Shown: positions 1-6,804, counted from the stretch's first letter. The stretch: 34,729 bases of DNA from JAAZMX01 sp035388025 (GCA_035388025.1 DAOOPA010000006.1:1-34729), one strand, 5' to 3'. Notes: generated by a model not told the origin, from the sequence alone. Translations and numbers: made by a program.

Positions 1-45
1 TGCTTGCCATATTATCAGCATAAATGTTTATGCTGTTCTAGACAA

Positions 46-132
46 GCTCCAAAATCAAATATCAAAAATCAAAATTTTGGTATCCCGCTGACGCAGGATT
101 TGATTAATTTTATATTTTCAATTGTCATTTTG
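46..132. repeat. AT-rich palindromic intergenic repeat
   Basis: Two AT-rich arms made of AAATC/AAAATT-type words lie as an inverted repeat around a GC-richer core at 82-99 (ATCC...GGAT with an inner GC/GC pair). The left arm begins near 46 and the right arm runs to about 132, ending just before the stop codon of the glycosyltransferase at 137. The same arm vocabulary recurs at 13174-13292. This is the first member of a family of AT-rich palindromes that fills most gaps in the window. No coding potential is seen in bases 1-136. Confidence 0.7.
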
Positions 133-136
133 ATTT

Positions 137-982
137 TTACCGCCGCCACAAATCAGCTAAAAGAGCCAAGAAAATACTAACCGGCTGAAGCAACCACAAA
201 ATAAACCATTGCCATCTCTTGCCGTGGAGCCAAAAATAATGCTGGAGTGAATGATTCCAAATCATCTGTTTTTTCCAATCAAGCTGGCGAAAGCTAGCGG
301 CGCCATGATGAATAATAATTGGTTCTGGCGTGTAAATGACTTTCAAGCCAGCATTTTTGGCGTGGCGGCAGTAGTCAACTTCTTCAAACCAGTAGAAGTA
401 TTTTTCATCCAAAAGACCCAGCGCATCAATAGTAGAGCGACGAATCGCAAAGAATGCCCCCATGACCTGATCGACCTCTGACACCGATTCATAATTAAAA
501 TCTTTAGCCAGATATTTATCCAGTAATTTTTTGAAAGGTCCAAGGCGCTGTAATTTTAAAAGAACCAAAGTCTGATCAAACCAGCCTGGAAAACGGCGGA
601 CAGACTCCTGAATAGTTTTGTCGGGGTTAAGAATTTTACAGCCGACAATCCCCCACTCGCGATTTTCGTCCATCAATTCCACCAGCTGTCCAAGGGCATT
701 GTCAAAAAATTCCGTGTCCGGATTGAGCAGTAAGATATGCCGGCCGGCTGATAATTTGAGCGCCTGATTGTTGGCAGCGGCAAAACCGAGGTTTTGAGTG
801 TTGATAATCAATTTCACCTGGGGAAACTCGTCTTTAACCATCTCAATGGTGCCATCTAGGGAATTATTATCCACCACAAAAACCTCGAACTTAATACCGG
901 AAGCATGTTGATAAAGAGACTGCAGGCATTTTTGAAGTAAATCTTTGACCCGCCAGCTGACAATAATAATTGATAAATCCAT
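137..982 (-). CDS. Family 2 glycosyltransferase (rhamnosyltransferase-like)
   Basis: This is a 281-residue GT-A glycosyltransferase expected to move a sugar from a nucleotide sugar to a cell-surface glycan or lipid at the cytoplasmic face of the membrane. The start at 982 (MDLSIIIVSW) is preferred over an in-frame start at 1018, because family 2 proteins begin with this first beta strand. The donor-site pattern VVDNNSLDGT follows near residue 36, and LLLNPDTEF supplies the DxD-like acidic motif. A later FWFEEVDYCRHAKNAG-type segment matches the acceptor-side ED motif of the WcaA/rhamnosyltransferase group. The C-terminus is hydrophobic (about the last 20 residues) and may associate with the membrane. 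Donor and acceptor cannot be told from sequence. It lies downstream, on the same strand, of the small basic ORF at 1092-1310, separated by a terminator. Confidence 0.9.
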   Translation of the reverse strand: MDLSIIIVSWRVKDLLQKCLQSLYQHASGIKFEVFVVDNNSLDGTIEMVKDEFPQVKLIINTQNLGFAAANNQALKLSAGRHILLLNPDTEFFDNALGQLVELMDENREWGIVGCKILNPDKTIQESVRRFPGWFDQTLVLLKLQRLGPFKKLLDKYLAKDFNYESVSEVDQVMGAFFAIRRSTIDALGLLDEKYFYWFEEVDYCRHAKNAGLKVIYTPEPIIIHHGAASFRQLDWKKQMIWNHSLQHYFWLHGKRWQWFILWLLQPVSIFLALLADLWRR

Positions 983-1021
983 ATGACTTAATGGTAGCAA
1001 AAGACTGGCGGAAAGCAAAAT

Positions 1022-1061
1022 GATAAAAAACAGGCCCCCGTTTTTGAAAACTAGGGGGCTT
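1022..1061 (-). terminator. Intrinsic terminator, minus strand
   Basis: GCCCCC (1034-1039) pairs with GGGGGC (1054-1059), extended by G-T and A-T pairs to 1032/1061. Reading the minus strand, the stem is followed by CCTGTTTTTTATC, a good U tract. It would end transcription after the small ORF at 1092-1310. A second perfect 6-bp hairpin (GTCGCC 1072-1077 with GGCGAC 1084-1089) lies between that ORF's stop and this terminator. Confidence 0.75.
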
Positions 1062-1091
1062 GATATTGCTAGTCGCCCTTTCCGGCGACGG

Positions 1092-1310
1092 TTATTTTTG
1101 AGATTTTTGCTTTTTTGTTTTTTTGAGCGCCTTTCTGCGTTTTTGGGTTTCAGAATAGCTAGTAGTGATTTTCACCTTGCCAGCATCGGGTTTCGGCTTT
1201 ACATGCTTGAAAGCCATAGCTGGGTTATTTAACCTGATATGCATCTTGGGCAGTAATTTAAAGACCGTTTCTTCCTGTTCTAATACTTTTGCCGCTTCGT
1301 CGGGTACCAC
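1092..1310 (-). CDS. Small basic hypothetical protein
   Basis: This is an unrecognised 72-residue ORF. The last 17 residues are mostly Lys, Arg and Gln (KRRKALKKTKKQ...), the composition of a nucleic-acid or ribosome-binding tail. It does not match the bS21 pattern, which was considered because of the tail. The only full-length start is GTG at 1310, directly abutting an AAGGGAGG sequence, so there is no normal spacing for a Shine-Dalgarno site; an in-frame TGA lies 9 bases upstream. An internal ATG (residue 23, MHIRLNNPAM) is an alternative start. A terminator follows at 1022-1061, which supports a real transcription unit. The coding call is moderate and the function unknown. Confidence 0.45.
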   Translation of the reverse strand: MVPDEAAKVLEQEETVFKLLPKMHIRLNNPAMAFKHVKPKPDAGKVKITTSYSETQKRRKALKKTKKQKSQK

Positions 1311-1457
1311 CTCCCTTCACTGGCGAGCGCTCTGCTTTTATTTTAGCCCAATTTGACAAAACTAAGAAATCTAGCCTGTGGATAATAAAGAGCTTAAAAT
1401 GTGAACAAAAATAGCTTGCCCAGGGGGCTCAGAAAATGGTAAGATAGAAACCAGAGA

Positions 1458-1622
1458 CAAGCTCCAATTTCCAAGTTCCAAATAAATCTCAAATTACAAG
1501 TTCCAAATATTTGATAAACTGGCGTTCGGTGTTTGGAATTTATTTTGAATTTTGGATTTGAAGCTTGGGATTTATTTGCATCTTGTTTCTTGCATCTTGG
1601 AAATTTATTTTGTATATTTGTA
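1458..1622. repeat. AT-rich palindromic repeat upstream of dnaB
   Basis: The 318-base gap 1311-1628 contains no convincing gene. From 1458 it holds an inverted repeat. The left arm is built from CCAATTTCCAAGTTCCAAAT-type words, the right arm from their complement (TTTGGAATTTATTTTGAATT), around a short core near 1510-1530 (AACTGGCGTTCGGTG). An ORF that opens at 1533 reads through the right arm into dnaB, so it should not be used to extend the dnaB N-terminus. A TTGACA-like box occurs near 1352, but its only -10 candidate is 23 bases away. Confidence 0.75.
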
Positions 1623-1628
1623 GATAAT

Positions 1629-3005
1629 ATGAAAGACATTGGTCGCATGCCACCACAAAATTTGGAAGCCGAGCAATCAGTTTTGGGCTCCCTTTTGATT
1701 GATAAAAATGCCATTACTAAAATCGCTGACGCACTCACGGCCGAAGAATTTTACAAAGAAGCCAATGCGATTATCTATAACGCGATGTTGGAATTGTACG
1801 AAGAGAAAGAGCCGATTGATATTTTGAGTCTGGCATCCAAACTGGAGGAAAAGAAGCTCCTCGACAAAATCGGGGGGAGAACATATCTGGTCGATCTGAC
1901 CAACGTGGTGCCGACTGCTTCCAACGTCGCCTATTACGCCAAAATTGTGCGTAAAAAAGCCACCTTGCGGAAAATGATAGAAACGGCGGCGGAAATAGAA
2001 CAGATGGGTTATCGTGAAGATGACGAGGTGGACGCGCTTTTGGATCAGGCGGAAAGCAAACTTTTTGGCATTTCACAGGGTTTTATCAAACCAGAGTTCG
2101 TGCCGATCAAAAACTTATTATCAGAAGCCTTTGATAGGATTGATGATTTGCATAAAGAAAAAGGTAAAATGCGCGGTGTGCCAACCAGCTTTGCCGATTT
2201 GGACAAAAAACTCGCCGGCCTGCAAAAATCAGATTTAATAATCTTGGCGGCCAGACCAAGCGTGGGTAAAACCAGCCTTGCTTTGGATATCGCGAGACAG
2301 GTGGCGGTCAAGCAACGAGTGCCGGTAGCGATTTTTTCTCTAGAAATGAGCAAGGAGCAGTTGATTGACAGGATGCTTTCAGCTCAAGCGGGCACCAGCT
2401 TGTGGAAATTACGTACCGGTAATTTGTCGGATCGGGAAGTTTATGGCACGGAATCTGATTTTACCAAAATCGGCCATGCTATGGGTACCTTGTCAGAGGC
2501 GCAAATATTCATTGATGATACGCCGATGGCCAATGTGATGGAAATCCGCACCAAGGCCAGAAGGATGCAGGCAGAACACGGTCTGGGATTGATTGTTTTG
2601 GATTATCTACAGTTAATGGAGGGGCGCGGCGGGGCAAGTAGCAACGTAGACAATCGCGTGCAAGTGGTTTCAGAAATATCGCGCGGACTGAAAGCGATTG
2701 CTAGGGAATTAAACGTGCCTTTGATCGCCTTATCTCAACTATCCAGAAGCGTGGAATCAAGGCCGATGTCTATTCCAAAGCTGTCAGATTTACGGGAAAG
2801 CGGTAGCATAGAACAAGATGCTGATGTGGTAATGTTTATTTATCGCGAAGAACTTTACAAAAAAGATACCTCCCGGCCACATATTGCCGACATTTTGATC
2901 CAAAAACATCGTAATGGCCCGACTGGTAATATTTCTTTGTTTTTTGACGAAGAAACGGTAAGTTTTAAAAATCTGGAACAGAAGGTGGAAGAACTACAAT
3001 TTTAA
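1629..3005 (+). CDS. dnaB: Replicative DNA helicase DnaB
   Basis: This 458-residue hexameric 5'-3' helicase unwinds DNA at the replication fork and works with primase. The N-terminal DnaB domain (about 7-110) begins MPPQNLEAEQSVLG, the usual family opening. A linker helix follows, then a RecA-like ATPase from about 180. Walker A is ARPSVGKT at 208-215, Walker B lies in LIVLDYLQLM, and the QLSR(S)VE and DLRESGSIEQDAD motifs are present. The start at 1629 is chosen because the longer frame to 1533 only translates repeat DNA. No intein interrupts the ATPase loops. The length matches the family norm (450-470). It is followed by ybaB and recR on the same strand. Confidence 0.98.
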   Translation: MKDIGRMPPQNLEAEQSVLGSLLIDKNAITKIADALTAEEFYKEANAIIYNAMLELYEEKEPIDILSLASKLEEKKLLDKIGGRTYLVDLTNVVPTASNVAYYAKIVRKKATLRKMIETAAEIEQMGYREDDEVDALLDQAESKLFGISQGFIKPEFVPIKNLLSEAFDRIDDLHKEKGKMRGVPTSFADLDKKLAGLQKSDLIILAARPSVGKTSLALDIARQVAVKQRVPVAIFSLEMSKEQLIDRMLSAQAGTSLWKLRTGNLSDREVYGTESDFTKIGHAMGTLSEAQIFIDDTPMANVMEIRTKARRMQAEHGLGLIVLDYLQLMEGRGGASSNVDNRVQVVSEISRGLKAIARELNVPLIALSQLSRSVESRPMSIPKLSDLRESGSIEQDADVVMFIYREELYKKDTSRPHIADILIQKHRNGPTGNISLFFDEETVSFKNLEQKVEELQF

Positions 3006-3108
3006 AATTTTCAATTTTCAAACAATGATTCAATTTTTTAATTTAAAAATTTAGTTATTATAAAATTGTTTGGAAATTGAAAATTTAGTAATTGAAAATT
3101 ATCTCTTT
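3003..3108. repeat. AT-rich inverted repeat between dnaB and ybaB
   Basis: The left arm starts just after the dnaB stop (AAAATTTTCAATTTTCAAAC, 3004-3023). The right arm is its complement, with a TTGTTTGGAAATTGAAAATT word near 3066-3085, ending directly before the ybaB start at 3109. The element fills the whole gap, so any ybaB promoter or ribosome site would have to lie within the repeat. Confidence 0.7.
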
Positions 3109-3384
3109 ATGTTCGGACAAATAAAAGACATATATAAGCTCAAGCAACAGGCTGGTGAATTGCAATCAATGTTGGCCCAAGAAACCGTAGAAGCGGAAAA
3201 TAAGGGGGTGAAGATCACCATGAACGGCAACCAGGAAGTTTTGGCTGTGGAGATCAACCCGGAATTATCCAAGGAAGACCAGGAAAAATATCTGTGTGAA
3301 ACTTTTAACGACGCAATAAAAAAAGTCCAGCGCCTGATGGCTCAAAAAATGATGAGCGGACAGATAAAGGGCTTGGGAATGTAA
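3109..3384 (+). CDS. ybaB: YbaB/EbfC nucleoid-associated protein
   Basis: This 91-residue DNA-binding protein belongs to the YbaB/EbfC family, dimeric nucleoid-associated proteins usually encoded next to recR. The family layout is visible: an N-terminal helix (FGQIKDIYKLKQQAGELQSML), a central beta sheet with VKITMNGNQEVLAVEINPEL, and a C-terminal helix ending KKVQRLMAQKMMSG. The start at 3109 (MFGQIKD) is preferred over 3070, because the upstream residues are translated from the AT-rich repeat. It ends one base before the recR start, so the two are surely cotranscribed. In well-studied bacteria the dnaX-ybaB-recR cluster is common; dnaX is not in this window. Confidence 0.92.
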   Translation: MFGQIKDIYKLKQQAGELQSMLAQETVEAENKGVKITMNGNQEVLAVEINPELSKEDQEKYLCETFNDAIKKVQRLMAQKMMSGQIKGLGM

Positions 3385-3385
3385 T

Positions 3386-3991
3386 ATGAATCATCCGGCA
3401 ATTATTCAAAATTTAATAAATAATTTCGCCAGTCTTCCGGGTATCGGCCAAAAGACGGCCGAGCGCTTGGTTTACCATTTACTCAAAAACAGCAAACAGG
3501 AGAAATTGGACTTGTTCGGAAAAAATTTGATTGCTTTAAAAAGTGAAATAAAAATTTGTCCGGTGTGCGGCAATTATGGCAACGGAACCGGTTGCGCTAT
3601 TTGCGGCGAACCGAAACGCGATCGGACAAAAGTGTGCTTGGTGGCCGAAGCCCAAGATATCGCCTGCCTGGAAAAAACTGGAATCTATAATGGTTTATAT
3701 CATGTTTTGAATGGCCTTTTGTCGCCGATAGCAGGGGTGACTGCCAGTCAACTCAATATCACAACCTTGGGCAAGAGACTGGCCGAAGGAAAAATAAAAG
3801 AGGTGATTATGGGTTTTAACCCGACCATAGAGGGCGAATCAACTATTATTTATCTAAAAAAAATAATCAAAGAAAAATATCCACACATAAAAATCACGCG
3901 CCTATCACGTGGCTTGCCCATGGGCGGAGATTTGGAATACGCCGATGAGATAACACTGCAAAGCGCGATGGATAACAGGACGGAAATCTAG
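3386..3991 (+). CDS. recR: Recombination mediator RecR
   Basis: This 201-residue protein works with RecO (and RecF where present) to load RecA on SSB-coated single-stranded DNA. A helix-hairpin-helix (LPGIGQKTAERLVYHLL, 17-33) is followed by a C4 zinc finger (Cys58, 61, 70, 73) and a Toprim domain (from about residue 80, with VAEAQDIACLEKTG and the GFNPTIEGE motif). The C-terminal segment LSRGLPMGGDLEYADEITL is canonical. The length is the family norm. It begins one base after the ybaB stop. RecO is encoded nearby on the opposite strand (6126-6710), so the two core partners of the RecOR pathway are both present. Confidence 0.97.
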   Translation: MNHPAIIQNLINNFASLPGIGQKTAERLVYHLLKNSKQEKLDLFGKNLIALKSEIKICPVCGNYGNGTGCAICGEPKRDRTKVCLVAEAQDIACLEKTGIYNGLYHVLNGLLSPIAGVTASQLNITTLGKRLAEGKIKEVIMGFNPTIEGESTIIYLKKIIKEKYPHIKITRLSRGLPMGGDLEYADEITLQSAMDNRTEI

Positions 3992-3992
3992 G

Positions 3993-4137
3993 AAATAATT
4001 TCCAAATCCCAATTTCCAATTCTCAAACAAATCTCAAATTACAAATTCTGAATACTTGAATTTTGTAATTTATTTGGAAATTGGAGCTTGTATCTTGGAA
4101 TTTTACCATTATTCATTATTCATAATTCGTAATTCAA
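3993..4137. repeat. AT-rich palindromic repeat after recR
   Basis: This is an inverted repeat between the convergent recR and rplU. The left arm carries a 23-nt word at 3997-4019 and the right arm another at 4062-4084. Both words also occur exactly inside the tgt coding sequence, at 5777-5799 (inverted) and 5765-5787 (same orientation). A tail of ATTCATTATTCATAATTCGT-type sequence (4107-4137) resembles the end of the glycosyltransferase gene at 16583. No gene is seen here. Confidence 0.85.
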
Positions 4138-4178
4138 AAAGACGCGCCTTGCCAGCGCGCCTTTTAATATACATTAAC

Positions 4179-4490
4179 CTAGATTGATTGGATTTCCAGT
4201 TTGGTAAATGGTTGTCGGTGGCCGTAGACCTTGTGCTGTCTGGTTTTGTTCTTGTAGTGAACGACGCGAATTTTTTTGGCTCGGCCTTGCTCAAGCACTT
4301 TAGCTTTGGCTTTGGCGGCGAGACTCGGTTGACCGACTTCCAATTTGGAGCCATCATCTTCAGCCGTCAAAAGAACTTCTAAATCAAGCTGATCGTCAGC
4401 GTTAATATTGAGTTTTTCAGCTTTAATAGTATCTTTGGCCTTGACTACATATTGTTTGCCGCCAGTGCGGACTACTGCGATTTTGGACAT
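4179..4490 (-). CDS. rplU: 50S ribosomal protein L21
   Basis: This 103-residue protein binds 23S rRNA in the large subunit. The N-terminus MSKIAVVRTGGKQYVVKAKD carries the family signature GGKQY. The C-terminal half has VVHYKNKTRQHKVYGHRQPFTKLEI, matching the conserved K(R/K)R...GHRQ..T...I end of L21. The length is normal. L27 (rpmA), the usual neighbour, is not adjacent; a palindromic repeat follows instead. A promoter (4544-4571) and a 9-bp tandem repeat (4500-4540) lie upstream. No Shine-Dalgarno sequence is visible before the ATG. Confidence 0.97.
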   Translation of the reverse strand: MSKIAVVRTGGKQYVVKAKDTIKAEKLNINADDQLDLEVLLTAEDDGSKLEVGQPSLAAKAKAKVLEQGRAKKIRVVHYKNKTRQHKVYGHRQPFTKLEIQSI

Positions 4491-4499
4491 AGATTTAAG

Positions 4500-4540
4500 T
4501 TAATTGAGTTAATTAAGTTAAATGAGTTAATTAAGTTAAG
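4500..4540. repeat. 9-bp tandem repeat in the rplU leader
   Basis: Four and a half copies of a 9-bp unit (consensus TTAATTAAG with TTAATTGAG and TTAAATGAG variants) start 10 bases before the rplU ATG and end just downstream of its -10 box. They therefore make up nearly the whole predicted 5' untranslated region. No other simple tandem repeat in the window occupies a leader. Confidence 0.85.
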
Positions 4541-4543
4541 CTA

Positions 4544-4571
4544 AGTTTAACAAAATATGGGATTTTGTCAA
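4544..4571 (-). promoter_or_regulatory. Sigma70-type promoter for rplU
   Basis: On the minus strand, TTGACA (4566-4571) is followed after 16 bases by TAAACT (4544-4549). The -35 box is perfect and the -10 matches 4 of 6. The -35 sits in a 17-base word (plus-strand TTTGTCAAATAAAAAGG, 4564-4580) that is repeated exactly at the rplJ promoter. Confidence 0.6.
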
Positions 4572-4585
4572 ATAAAAAGGACCAT

Positions 4586-4611
4586 CGCTTTGATTGAATC
4601 CAACCAAAGCG
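4586..4611 (-). terminator. Terminator-like hairpin before the rplU promoter
   Basis: CGCTTTG (4586-4592) pairs with CAAAGCG (4605-4611) across a 12-base loop. On the minus strand the stem is followed by ATGGTCCTTTTTATTT, a U tract that runs straight into the -35 box of the rplU promoter. It would end transcription from the small membrane protein gene at 4623-4865. Confidence 0.55.
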
Positions 4612-4622
4612 TTGGCCCCACC

Positions 4623-4865
4623 CTAGCGCGGTATGCTCGTTAGGGTTATGTCAAGCTTCAATAACACATAATAAAGCCCGGCGCCCGAAGCTAACGTCAC
4701 TGCCGCCCCCAGAATAATAAGAATAATCTTGCCAGCCACTTTGGCTAATTTTATGGTTAGCCCCTCTGGCAAAATAGCGGAAACAACTAAACCGCTCAAG
4801 AGCCAAAGGGATACCATAATGAGGATACGCCAGAACCAAATCCCCTCGTTCGTCAGATTTTCCAC
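4623..4865 (-). CDS. Small two-helix membrane protein, unknown function
   Basis: This 80-residue protein has two clear hydrophobic helices: ILIMVSLWLLSGLVVSAIL (about 14-32) and IILIILGAAVTLASGAGLYYVLL (about 47-69). A short Lys-containing link lies between them. The GTG start at 4865 is supported by a GGAGG eight bases upstream, one of the few clear Shine-Dalgarno sites in the window. The family is not recognised. It lies 23 bases after the tgt stop on the same strand, so it is probably cotranscribed with recO-tgt. It could be a holin-like or small scaffold protein, but nothing specific supports either. Confidence 0.6.
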   Translation of the reverse strand: MENLTNEGIWFWRILIMVSLWLLSGLVVSAILPEGLTIKLAKVAGKIILIILGAAVTLASGAGLYYVLLKLDITLTSIPR

Positions 4866-4888
4866 GGCTTTGCCCTCCAGTTTAGTTT

Positions 4889-6133
4889 TTATAATCTATT
4901 GGTTTTTATATTATTACGAATTGATTCCATTAACTTAAGATAAAAATTGACATTGTGCAAGGTGGCTAGGCGCAAGGCCAATGGTTCGCCGGCTTTGAAC
5001 AGGTGGTGCAGATAACCAGCGCTATAGTTTTGGCACAGTTCACAAGAGCAATTTTTATCCAAAGACCGAGTGTCTTTTTTGTATTGGGAGTTGAGAATAT
5101 TGATGACCTCGTAAAAATTGGCGTTTAGTTTTTTATTTTTTATATTTGATTTTTTATATACATAAAGACGACCATGTCTAGCCTCACGAGTCGGAATCAC
5201 GCAGTCAAACATATCCACTCCCCTTTTGACTGCTTCAATAATATTTTCCGGCTTGCCCACGCCCATAAGATAGCGCGGCTTGTCGGTCGGCAATTCGGGC
5301 ATGGTATAATCCAGGACCTGATACATTTTTTTGTTTTCTTCGCCAACAGCCAAACCGCCAATAGCCAAGCCATCAAAATCCAGCGCCGACAAAAATCGAG
5401 CGGATTGCAGGCGTAGATCTTTGTAGATAGAGCCCTGAACAATGCCGAATAATAGATTGTTAAATTGTTTAATTGTTAAATTGTTTTGGCGGCGCCTGTT
5501 TTTTTTATGATATGCCAATGCCTGCTTGGCCCATTCGTGGGTTAAAGCTAAATCAACCTCGGCTTGCTTCTTGGAACAGGGGTGCGGGGAGCACACGTCC
5601 AAAACCATTTTGATATCGGAACCAATAATATCTTGAATCTCTTGGACTTTCTCGGGCGTGAATAAGTGCTTTGAGCCGTCAATAAACGAACGGAATTCCA
5701 CGCCAGTAGTATTGATTTTAACTAAAGCCAAATTTTCTTCCTCTTTGGGGTTTGGAATTTGTGATTTGTAATTTATTTGGAAATTGGGATTTGGAAATTG
5801 TGATTTTAACTGCTCGCCATATTTTCTTCGGCTACCTAATGAGAATACTTGGTATCCCCCGCTATCGGTCAAGATCGGTCCATCCCAGCCCATGAATTTG
5901 TGCAAGCCGCCAAACTTTTTCAAAACATCCAAACCCGGCTGGAGGTAGAGATGATAGGTATTGGATAAAACAATGGGCGCGCCGAGATTGTATAGATCGC
6001 TGGAATCAACGGCTTTGACCGAACCCTTGGTGGCAATGGTCATAAAAAACGGCGTCTCAATGTCACCATGAGGCGTTTTTAAAATTCCGAGACGGGCGCG
6101 GGATTTCTTGGATTGCTTGAGGAGTTTAAACAT
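4889..6133 (-). CDS. tgt: Queuine/preQ1 tRNA-guanine transglycosylase with in-frame repeat insertions
   Basis: This 414-residue enzyme exchanges guanine 34 of GUN-anticodon tRNAs for preQ1. The TIM-barrel motifs are intact: FFMTIATKGSVKAV, LSNTYHLYLQPG, the catalytic-Asp motif TDSGGYQVFSL (Asp90), GIVQG and MFDCVIPTREARHG. The zinc site is Cys362, Cys364, Cys367 and His393. The protein is longer than a typical bacterial Tgt (about 370-380). Three stretches look like translated repeat DNA: residues 109-130 (SQFPNPNFQINY), 216-227 (QNNLTIKQFNNL) and 329-348 (SNIKNKKLNANF). The first contains two exact 23-nt matches to the intergenic repeat after recR. All keep frame and avoid the motifs. The start overlaps the recO end by 8 bases, indicating translational coupling. 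Queuosine synthesis genes are not visible here. Confidence 0.95.
   Translation of the reverse strand: MFKLLKQSKKSRARLGILKTPHGDIETPFFMTIATKGSVKAVDSSDLYNLGAPIVLSNTYHLYLQPGLDVLKKFGGLHKFMGWDGPILTDSGGYQVFSLGSRRKYGEQLKSQFPNPNFQINYKSQIPNPKEEENLALVKINTTGVEFRSFIDGSKHLFTPEKVQEIQDIIGSDIKMVLDVCSPHPCSKKQAEVDLALTHEWAKQALAYHKKNRRRQNNLTIKQFNNLLFGIVQGSIYKDLRLQSARFLSALDFDGLAIGGLAVGEENKKMYQVLDYTMPELPTDKPRYLMGVGKPENIIEAVKRGVDMFDCVIPTREARHGRLYVYKKSNIKNKKLNANFYEVINILNSQYKKDTRSLDKNCSCELCQNYSAGYLHHLFKAGEPLALRLATLHNVNFYLKLMESIRNNIKTNRL
5748..5808 (-). repeat. Intergenic-type AT repeat inside tgt
   Basis: About 60 bases of the same repeat family that fills intergenic gaps lie in frame in tgt. Bases 5765-5787 equal 4062-4084, and bases 5777-5799 are the exact reverse complement of 3997-4019. 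The segment encodes roughly residues 109-130, an Asn/Pro/Gln/Lys-rich loop after the catalytic motif. Two smaller repeat-like segments in the same gene lie at about 5128-5165 and 5450-5490. Confidence 0.85.
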
Positions 6134-6710
6134 TAATTTCTTTTTTCAGAATAAAGATAAGTTGCAGAAGATTGCTTTTTAGCTTTTCGTTTTTATAAAT
6201 TTTTTCCATGCTATTATGGATAATAAATTGTATCTCCTGCCGAAATTTAAGTTCTGCTTTGGCGCTCGGGTCCAGCCCAAGCAAAGCCAAAAGCTTAAAA
6301 CCGACTGCTAATTTGACCATCTCATGATTCTCCCCTGTCTTTTCCAAAAAGTCAAGGTATTTATCTGCCAGCTCAAAAATGCGCTCATCCTGATGGTTTT
6401 CCAAGGTTAGCTTATCAAGCAGTTTCAAAAACCAAAGGGCGGCTCTGGTTTTATCCAAATTATTTTTAGCCAAGGCGTAATTTTTGATTTGCAATGCGCC
6501 GGTTAATTGATCGATGTTTTTGCCAGAAGCGACATTCAAAAAACTCAAAGACATCGGCTCCAGATGACCAGCCAGTTTGCTCAAAATTTTTTTGGCGCCG
6601 CGAGCCAAAAGAGAGCATTTACCGCGTTCGCGCGAGTAGACTGTAACCAAAAGATCGTCATCTCGAAAATCCTGGCGGTTGAGTACAATGGCGGTGAGAT
6701 TGTAATACAC
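6126..6710 (-). CDS. recO: DNA repair protein RecO
   Basis: This 194-residue recombination mediator anneals single strands and, with RecR, loads RecA at gaps. The N-terminal OB fold begins YYNLTAIVLNRQDFRDDDLLVTVYSRERGKCSLLARGAKK, the standard RecO opening. The alpha-helical C-terminal half (about 80-194) follows, without the Cys zinc site found in some RecO proteins. It is shorter than the E. coli protein (about 240), as is common in reduced genomes. The start is GTG at 6710; no Shine-Dalgarno site is visible and upstream DNA is repeat. Its last codons overlap the tgt start by 8 bases. Confidence 0.9.
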   Translation of the reverse strand: MYYNLTAIVLNRQDFRDDDLLVTVYSRERGKCSLLARGAKKILSKLAGHLEPMSLSFLNVASGKNIDQLTGALQIKNYALAKNNLDKTRAALWFLKLLDKLTLENHQDERIFELADKYLDFLEKTGENHEMVKLAVGFKLLALLGLDPSAKAELKFRQEIQFIIHNSMEKIYKNEKLKSNLLQLIFILKKEINV

Positions 6711-6712
6711 AG

Positions 6713-6804
6713 GGAAATTTTCAATTTCTAATTTTCAATTTTCAATCAATGAACCAATGAAACAATTTCCAAAAATAACTAATAAATTGAAACATTGAAA
6801 ATTT
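6713..6804. repeat. AT-rich inverted repeat between recO and the CarS-like gene
   Basis: The left arm (GAAATTTTCAATTTCTAATTTTCAATTTTC from 6714) and right arm (AATTGAAACATTGAAAATTTTT to about 6806) are complementary in the FCF manner of the other gap repeats, around an AATGAACCAATGAAAC core. The arm words resemble those between dnaB and ybaB (3003-3108). The repeat occupies the entire gap and the expected recO leader. Confidence 0.65.

Noticed and set aside
1290..1320. T-box-like UGGUACC motif on the minus strand (GGTGGTACCCG) before the small basic ORF
   Set aside because: The T-box core is matched by only seven bases, with no stem I, specifier loop or terminator around it, and no synthetase or amino-acid gene follows.
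1533..1628. Extended N-terminus for dnaB
   Set aside because: The extra 32 residues translate AT-rich repeat DNA and the conserved DnaB N-terminus begins at 1629.
3993..4137. A CRISPR array made of the AT-rich repeats
   Set aside because: The repeats are inverted and irregular, have no unique spacers of constant length, and no cas gene is present.
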